Origin: Candidatus Bipolaricaulota bacterium
GTDB lineage: Bacteria > Bipolaricaulota > Bipolaricaulia > M55B111
Reading direction: 5' to 3'
Length of the DNA stretch: 38,096 nt
NCBI GenBank assembly: GCA_021735245.1
Contig: JAIPHJ010000018.1
Coordinates: 1 to 38,096 of the forward strand
Position numbers and translations under genes: made by a program. Of the stretch, positions 34,012-38,096 are shown in pieces. Every line of letters begins with the position of its first letter. Position 1 is the stretch's first letter. The notes beneath the pieces were generated by a model. The model ran no database searches. It was not told the origin of the DNA and saw only the letters and a list, made by a program, of their open reading frames with translations.

Positions 34012-35376
34012 TTAAAAAGCCGGGCAGGTTTCACCTTCATCGCGATAGACACTAAGAATGTCGTTTATCTGGTTGTGAGCAGTTTCCAGTGCCATTAACG
34101 GATCAGTGCCAGTAAAGCCCTTTTGTACAGCTACGTTCACCGTTTCAATAATTTGGGGCCATTCTTTTACCTGAGGGACAAATTTTGCCTTTTCCATTTC
34201 ACCGGCCATTACCTGAGCGAACTTATCATTAAGAAGTTCGTTATATCCATTTATTCCTTCAAGACCACCGGATACGTCCTTTCGAGAGGAAAGCACCCTG
34301 TTATCCCTGAACCATTTTTCGGTCATTGGTTTGCTGGTCTGGTGCTTGAGGAGTTTCCAGGCAGCCTCAGGATTATCGGTATTTTCTCCTATGAACCAGG
34401 CACTAATCCAGGCAGTGGTAGTCACATCGACATCCTTGTCAGCACTCGAAGGTATCGGTGCAGGCTCAAGGACCTCAAACGCGTTCCAATCGGGATTAAG
34501 CCCGTCTACTATTGGTGCAGTCCAGCCCGAACCCATAAGCATAGCGACTTGTTTTTGGGCCATTTGCTCTCTGACGTTACCGGGATTTTGAGAAGTAACT
34601 CCGGGTGGAATTACTCCGTGTTCCTGTTTTAGGTTTACGAAGAACTCGATGGCCTCTTTTGCGGCATCGGAATTAAGAGCTGAACATTTATTGTCTTCTG
34701 TCAGGAACCGGCCACCGTGACTGTAGAGTACGGGGGTAAATCTAAGTTCGAACCCGGGGGAGATAGCTCCTACCGTCCCAAAGCCCCAGGTATCAATATT
34801 GCCGTCCTCATTTGTATCCCGTGTTAATTTCTTTGCATATTCTAAAAATTCAGCCCACGTTTCAGGCGGTTGGGTCGGATCCAGCCCGGCTTCTCTGAAT
34901 AGGTCTTTGTTATAAAAGAGTACCATGGGCATGAAGTCTCCCGGTAATCCGTAGTATTTTCCGTCCCTTTTCAACAAATCAATGGTTTTGTCAAACCACG
35001 GGTCCGTAAAATCCTCTCCGTACCAGGTCTCACCTGCTTGCTCCACAAATTCGGTTATATCATACGTATAACCCCTATTAATGAAAGAGCTTATAGAAAA
35101 TCCATGAAGATGGTAAATATCCGGACCCTGACCCGCTTCAAAAGCTGAAGCATACTTGGACTCTTTTTCTCCATAGGAGACGTATTCTAGTTTTACATCT
35201 ATGTCAGGATTGGCCGCTTCGAACATTGCCACACCTTCTTTCAGAGACTGTTCCCAAATAGGCTCTGTTAAATGCCAGTCCGAAAAGGTCAGTTCTTTCT
35301 GTGCTAGACCGGGGAAGGCCACGAGACTAAGTATGAGAGTAATGCTTAACAGGAGAACGCCTTTTTTGGACAACAT
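34012..35376 (-). CDS. extracellular sugar-binding protein (importer 2)
   Basis: A 454-residue family-1 solute-binding protein. The signal peptide spans residues 1-25 with predicted cleavage in GLA-QKE and no lipobox cysteine, as in the importer 1 protein. The mature part shows EAGQGPDIYHLHGF, MVLFYNKDLFREAGLDP and a DTNEDGNIDTWGFG loop that looks like a calcium-binding site of sugar-binding proteins. AAGGAGG precedes the ATG. It is the first structural gene after the IclR regulator and is followed by a terminator-like hairpin, which would make it the most abundant product of the operon. Confidence 0.92.
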   Translation of the reverse strand: MLSKKGVLLLSITLILSLVAFPGLAQKELTFSDWHLTEPIWEQSLKEGVAMFEAANPDIDVKLEYVSYGEKESKYASAFEAGQGPDIYHLHGFSISSFINRGYTYDITEFVEQAGETWYGEDFTDPWFDKTIDLLKRDGKYYGLPGDFMPMVLFYNKDLFREAGLDPTQPPETWAEFLEYAKKLTRDTNEDGNIDTWGFGTVGAISPGFELRFTPVLYSHGGRFLTEDNKCSALNSDAAKEAIEFFVNLKQEHGVIPPGVTSQNPGNVREQMAQKQVAMLMGSGWTAPIVDGLNPDWNAFEVLEPAPIPSSADKDVDVTTTAWISAWFIGENTDNPEAAWKLLKHQTSKPMTEKWFRDNRVLSSRKDVSGGLEGINGYNELLNDKFAQVMAGEMEKAKFVPQVKEWPQIIETVNVAVQKGFTGTDPLMALETAHNQINDILSVYRDEGETCPAF

Positions 35377-35437
35377 TGAGAGATCCCTCCTTAGGTTTTG
35401 ATTTTGAGTTAAATTAATGGATTTTATTGGAATTTCT

Positions 35438-35450
35438 TTCCGGTCCGGAA
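35438..35450. promoter_or_regulatory. palindrome upstream of the importer 2 binding-protein gene
   Basis: TTCCGGTCCGGAA is a perfect 6-bp inverted repeat around one base, 62 bp before the binding-protein ATG and within the 135-bp gap after the IclR gene. It may be an operator. It sits directly downstream of an unused AGGAGGTGA on the minus strand (about 35451-35460). Confidence 0.35.
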
Positions 35451-35511
35451 TATCACCTCCTGAATACAGTTAGAGGATTAATGAAACGTCCTCCAATTTA
35501 GTAAGACCCTG

Positions 35512-36288
35512 TTATTTGAAAGAACCCAGCTTCCGAGAAATTTTACCAGCAGATTCCTTGATCCGCCTCACTGGCTCATCGATGTCAAGTTTCGGGAATT
35601 TGGACTTGGGAAACGAAACACTAATAGCAGCAGTAACCTCGTTTTTATAATTCTTAACCGGTGCGGCGACGGCCAAAAGATGATCGTGAAATTCCTCGTT
35701 GTCAACGGAGAAACCTTTCTGTTCTATTTGGCTTAATTCGGTTTTTAACTCTGACGGGTCGGTGATCGTGTTCGGTCCTCTTTTCTTTAATTGGACCTGT
35801 CGTAAGTAATTTTGAAGTTCCTCCTGGTTCAGATTAGTTAGCAACATCTTTCCCAGAGCTGTACAGTAGGCAGGGACCTTATGACCGACGATCTCGTTAA
35901 TCGTAACTCCAGGGGAACCCTCCTCCCGTTCGAGATAGAGTACTTCGTAGTTATGAAGCAGGGCAAGATGAGCGTTACCTTCTAAAGAGGTAGCAAGCTT
36001 CCGCAAATAGGGGTTTGCGGTATCACGCAGGTCCAGACTCTCAAGGATTACGTTGCTTTTCTCCAGAAACTTCAGCCCGAGAGTGTAATTCTTGTTGCCG
36101 TCTTTTTTTAGATATCCCATTTCTTTTAAGGTATATAGAATTGGGTAGATACTTCCGGGTAAGAGATCCAGCTCGTTGGCTATCTCGGTTGTGGATAGTT
36201 TGGGATTTTCGGAGTGGAAGAGATCAACTACCGAAAAAGCCTTTTTTATGGATTGGTTGATGTAACGAGACTCTTCAGTACTCTTCAT
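35512..36288 (-). CDS. IclR-family transcriptional regulator
   Basis: A 258-residue IclR regulator. An N-terminal winged helix-turn-helix (KAFSVVDLFHSE, LSTTEIANELDLLPGSIYPI, LYTLKEMGYLKK) is followed by the effector-binding GAF-like domain, with the family's LLHNYEVLYLEREEG, GHKVPAYCTALGKMLL and GFSVDNEEF segments. An upstream TTG at 36306 would add six residues but lies inside the operator palindrome; ATG 36288 is preferred although it has no clear ribosome-binding site. It leads the carbohydrate regulon and very probably controls importer 2 and the sugar-acid genes, sensing an intermediate such as KDG by analogy with KdgR-type members. Confidence 0.9.
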   Translation of the reverse strand: MKSTEESRYINQSIKKAFSVVDLFHSENPKLSTTEIANELDLLPGSIYPILYTLKEMGYLKKDGNKNYTLGLKFLEKSNVILESLDLRDTANPYLRKLATSLEGNAHLALLHNYEVLYLEREEGSPGVTINEIVGHKVPAYCTALGKMLLTNLNQEELQNYLRQVQLKKRGPNTITDPSELKTELSQIEQKGFSVDNEEFHDHLLAVAAPVKNYKNEVTAAISVSFPKSKFPKLDIDEPVRRIKESAGKISRKLGSFK

Positions 36289-36330
36289 GGTTTTTGTTAA
36301 AAACAAATACTTTTTAACTTTAACAAAACC
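36289..36330. promoter_or_regulatory. probable IclR operator (nested inverted repeats)
   Basis: GTTAAAAA (36296-36303) and TTTTTAAC (36311-36318) are perfect 8-bp inverted repeats 7 bases apart. They are nested in a wider pair, GGTTTTTGTTAA (36289-36300) with TTAACAAAACC (36320-36330). The site lies between the IclR promoter and its start codon, the expected place for autorepression. Confidence 0.6.
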
Positions 36331-36338
36331 TCAACCTT

Positions 36339-36367
36339 TTTATAGCATAAAATGAATTATTTATCAA
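36339..36367 (-). promoter_or_regulatory. sigma-70 promoter of the IclR gene
   Basis: On the minus strand TTGATA (36367-36362) and TATAAA (36344-36339) are spaced by exactly 17 bases, each one base from consensus. Transcription would begin near 36332, immediately before the palindromic operator. Confidence 0.75.
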
Positions 36368-36445
36368 CCGCTAATAAAATTACCCAGCCTTGTATAAATT
36401 TAGCTGGAGTTTAACAATAATATAGGCTGAGAAATAAATTGTTGT

Positions 36446-37216
36446 TTGGGTTTGATAGCCGTGAGTAAAAGATTGCGAGATAAGATGAACCGAGTCTCAA
36501 ATTGGATTGTTAAATCGGACTCTTCCTATGCCTTAACCGGTGCAGGGATCAGTACCGATTCCGGGATTCCGGATTTCCGGGGAAGCGGCGGACTCTGGGA
36601 GGATAGGGATCCGATGGAGGTTGCTTCCAGGCATGCACTTCACGACCATCCGGAGAGGTTCTTTGAGTTCTGGATCGACAGATTTTCCAAACTGGAAGAT
36701 GCCCCGCCCAACGTTACGCACGTGGTACTTGCGGAACTGGAAGAATCCGGTCTTTTGAGCGGAGTGATCACTCAGAACATAGACAACCTTCATATTGAAG
36801 CGGGATCTCGACGAGTTTTTCAGCTGCACGGAAACTTCAAAGTAAGTAGATGCGAGGGCTGTGGGCGAGAACTACCTACCGATCGAGTGCTCCGGCGGTT
36901 TAAGGACGAGGGAGTGCCCCGATGTGGAGAGTGTGGCGGCCTGATCCGTCCTGACGTGGTATTATTTAACGAACAACTGCCAGAAGCTTTCACCGAAGCG
37001 GAAGAGAAACTCGCCAGGTCCGATCTACTGCTCGTTTTGGGTACTTCTCTGGAAGTTTATCCCGTTGCCTCTCTGGTTCCCCACTTCAAGCGGACGAGCG
37101 GGCGTGTTGTTATCGTTAACAACCAACCCACCCCTTACGACGATCTGGCTGATCTAGTCCATCACGGAGACCTCGCCCCGGCAATGGAAGCTCTTAAAAG
37201 TAGATTGGATCTTTAA
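36446..37216 (+). CDS. NAD-dependent protein deacylase, sirtuin family
   Basis: A 256-residue sirtuin that removes acetyl (or other acyl) groups from lysine using NAD in the cytoplasm. It has GAGIS (32-36) with GIPDFRG, TQNIDNLH (109-116), the catalytic H128 in QLHGNF, a complete four-Cys zinc site (C136, C139, C160, C163) and GTSLEVYPVASL. Start choice is uncertain: TTG 36446, GTG 36461 and ATG 36485 are all in frame, and none has a strong ribosome-binding site. It is divergent from the IclR gene and shares its upstream region. It may tune central metabolic enzymes such as acetyl-CoA synthetase, a common role of CobB-type sirtuins. Confidence 0.93.
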   Translation: MGLIAVSKRLRDKMNRVSNWIVKSDSSYALTGAGISTDSGIPDFRGSGGLWEDRDPMEVASRHALHDHPERFFEFWIDRFSKLEDAPPNVTHVVLAELEESGLLSGVITQNIDNLHIEAGSRRVFQLHGNFKVSRCEGCGRELPTDRVLRRFKDEGVPRCGECGGLIRPDVVLFNEQLPEAFTEAEEKLARSDLLLVLGTSLEVYPVASLVPHFKRTSGRVVIVNNQPTPYDDLADLVHHGDLAPAMEALKSRLDL

Positions 37217-37309
37217 TGAGTTCCAGAAAAAAGTTTTCTCTCCTCACTGTGGTGTCGAGGGGAGCTGGATCCAAATAACCCGGCCTTCAAAAATTATCTG
37301 AACCATCGA

Positions 37310-37792
37310 TCATCTGGAATTCGCCAAAAGTTTGATGAGAGATTTTTCCTGTTCGATTATGCCTTCTATAATTTCTCGATCCCTGTCGGAAGTTGCCTTG
37401 TCCAGAAGTTCGTAGTAATAGAGGATTTTATCCTTCGCGAGGGATATTGCTATGCCCAAAAGCTCGCCTCGATTGTTCGCCTGTTTTGCCGCCCGAATGT
37501 TCTCGTTTGCCGAGGTAAAAACTTTGGAATCTGCCAGCACGTCGAGGTACGAATCCTCCAGCTTCCCGTACAACAGAGCACTCAGGTCTTCTTCCTCTTC
37601 CAGGGTTTCCCCGAGCATTTCTTCGAAGGTCTTCTTGTGTTTTTTCTCTTGCTCCGCCAGCTTGTCGAATAGTTCAACCAGTTCCTCGTCGTCCGATTCG
37701 GCCGCCATCCTTTCGTGAAATTTTCTTCCGTTTTCCTCTATCTTAATGGCAAGCTTCAACGTTTCTTCAGCAGAAAAAGGTATATTGCTCAT
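37310..37792 (-). CDS. rubrerythrin-like ferritin-fold protein with degraded iron site
   Basis: A 160-residue four-helix ferritin-like protein related to the rubrerythrin diiron domain, without a rubredoxin domain. The first half-site looks intact: Glu in IKIEENGRKFHERM and Glu-x2-His in AEQEKKHKKTF. In the second half the usual Glu of the AI-x-x-E-x-D helix reads ISLAKDK and the usual E-x2-H reads EQEKSLI, so a Glu and a His ligand appear lost. Normal diiron peroxidase activity is therefore doubtful. GGAGGT lies five bases before the ATG. The leader upstream is copy 2 of the 290-bp repeat. It is convergent with the sirtuin gene. Confidence 0.85.
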   Translation of the reverse strand: MSNIPFSAEETLKLAIKIEENGRKFHERMAAESDDEELVELFDKLAEQEKKHKKTFEEMLGETLEEEEDLSALLYGKLEDSYLDVLADSKVFTSANENIRAAKQANNRGELLGIAISLAKDKILYYYELLDKATSDRDREIIEGIIEQEKSLIKLLANSR

Positions 37793-37810
37793 GTCTACCT
37801 CCAGCCTAAT

Positions 37811-38096
37811 CTAACCTAAGTCGAGCGATTCTCTCTCCTAAGACCAACTTCTAATTCAGTCTACAAGAAAAATCGTCCTTATTTGAGAAACTTAGTTATC
37901 TTCACCCGTTAGGTGGTATCTAAAGCGGTAAATCAAATTGCGCTTCCCACACTTTCGACCAGCACCTAGTTTAATATCGATAATTAACCGTGGTAAATAC
38001 CTTCAACAAAAAACCTCTTCTGTAAACCGGTTTCACGTTCGAAGTTCATATTAAACTGGGTGCTGGACCAATTTCTGTTTACCAAATAAGCCTTCG
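37811..38096 (-). repeat. long non-coding repeat element, copy 2 (leader of the rubrerythrin-like gene)
   Basis: This is the second copy of the element at 19312-19602, cut by the window end. Its inverted repeat, 37959-37977 with 38048-38066, has one C-to-T change in the left arm that turns a C-G pair into a G-U pair, so helix pairing is kept at the RNA level. It lies 19 bp upstream of the rubrerythrin-like start, in the same orientation to its downstream gene as copy 1. Confidence 0.85.

Noticed and set aside
34123-34632. 169-codon plus-strand frame opposite the importer 2 binding-protein gene
   Set aside because: It is fully antisense to a well-supported gene and has no recognisable protein features.
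1-38096. CRISPR array
   Set aside because: No regularly spaced short direct repeats were found. The only long direct repeat pair is the 290-bp element, 18 kb apart.

Overview
The window is bacterial chromosomal DNA. Both sugar-binding proteins have a cleavable signal peptide with no lipobox cysteine, which fits a diderm cell envelope. The gene content points to an anaerobic, sugar-fermenting bacterium: two sugar ABC importers, a sugar-acid pathway, a rubrerythrin-like protein and corrinoid-type methyltransferase relatives. Acidic proteins and a mannosylglycerate-hydrolase-like enzyme would suit a salt- or heat-adapted lineage such as Halanaerobiaeota, Thermotogota or an uncultured phylum. The phylum cannot be fixed from this sequence alone.

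Region 1 (about 1-11,800) is visibly more A+T-rich and looks like a defence or mobile island. It holds a TcmP / Gp37-Gp68 (three-Cys) pair closed by a terminator, and a 960-bp gene-free stretch packed with hairpins, including a branched RNA-like fold at 2119-2260. A large metallophosphoesterase-STAND NTPase protein follows. Next is a decayed insertion sequence with 22-bp inverted ends, one in-frame stop and one frameshift. The region ends with a single-polypeptide type IIG restriction-methylase and a 44-residue coiled-coil protein that was too small for routine calling.

Region 2 (11,810-16,471) has an excisionase/MerR-like HTH protein and then three divergent uroporphyrinogen-decarboxylase-family paralogues on the plus strand. 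Only the first keeps the His-x-Cys metal motif; the other two have His-x-Asp.

Region 3 (16,618-36,306, minus strand) is a carbohydrate regulon. Read in its own direction it starts with an IclR regulator with a clear promoter and palindromic operator. It continues with importer 2 (binding protein and two permeases, no ATPase), an SDR, a hydroxyacid dehydrogenase, KDPG aldolase, a mannonate-oxidoreductase-like SDR, a second hydroxyacid dehydrogenase and an FGGY kinase. A consensus TTGACA-N17-TATAAT promoter then drives importer 1: binding protein, two permeases, a MalK-type ATPase that probably serves both importers, and a PHP metallohydrolase. Last is a GH38 enzyme resembling mannosylglycerate hydrolase. 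In both importers a strong hairpin separates the binding-protein gene from the permease genes, which would give excess binding protein.

Region 4 (36,446-38,096) has a sirtuin deacetylase and a rubrerythrin-like protein with a degraded second half-site. A roughly 290-bp non-coding repeat, about 85% identical between copies and containing a 19-bp inverted repeat, lies directly upstream of both the GH38 gene and the rubrerythrin-like gene in the same orientation. It is one of the two best candidates for something undescribed; the other is the structured region at 1,981-2,390.
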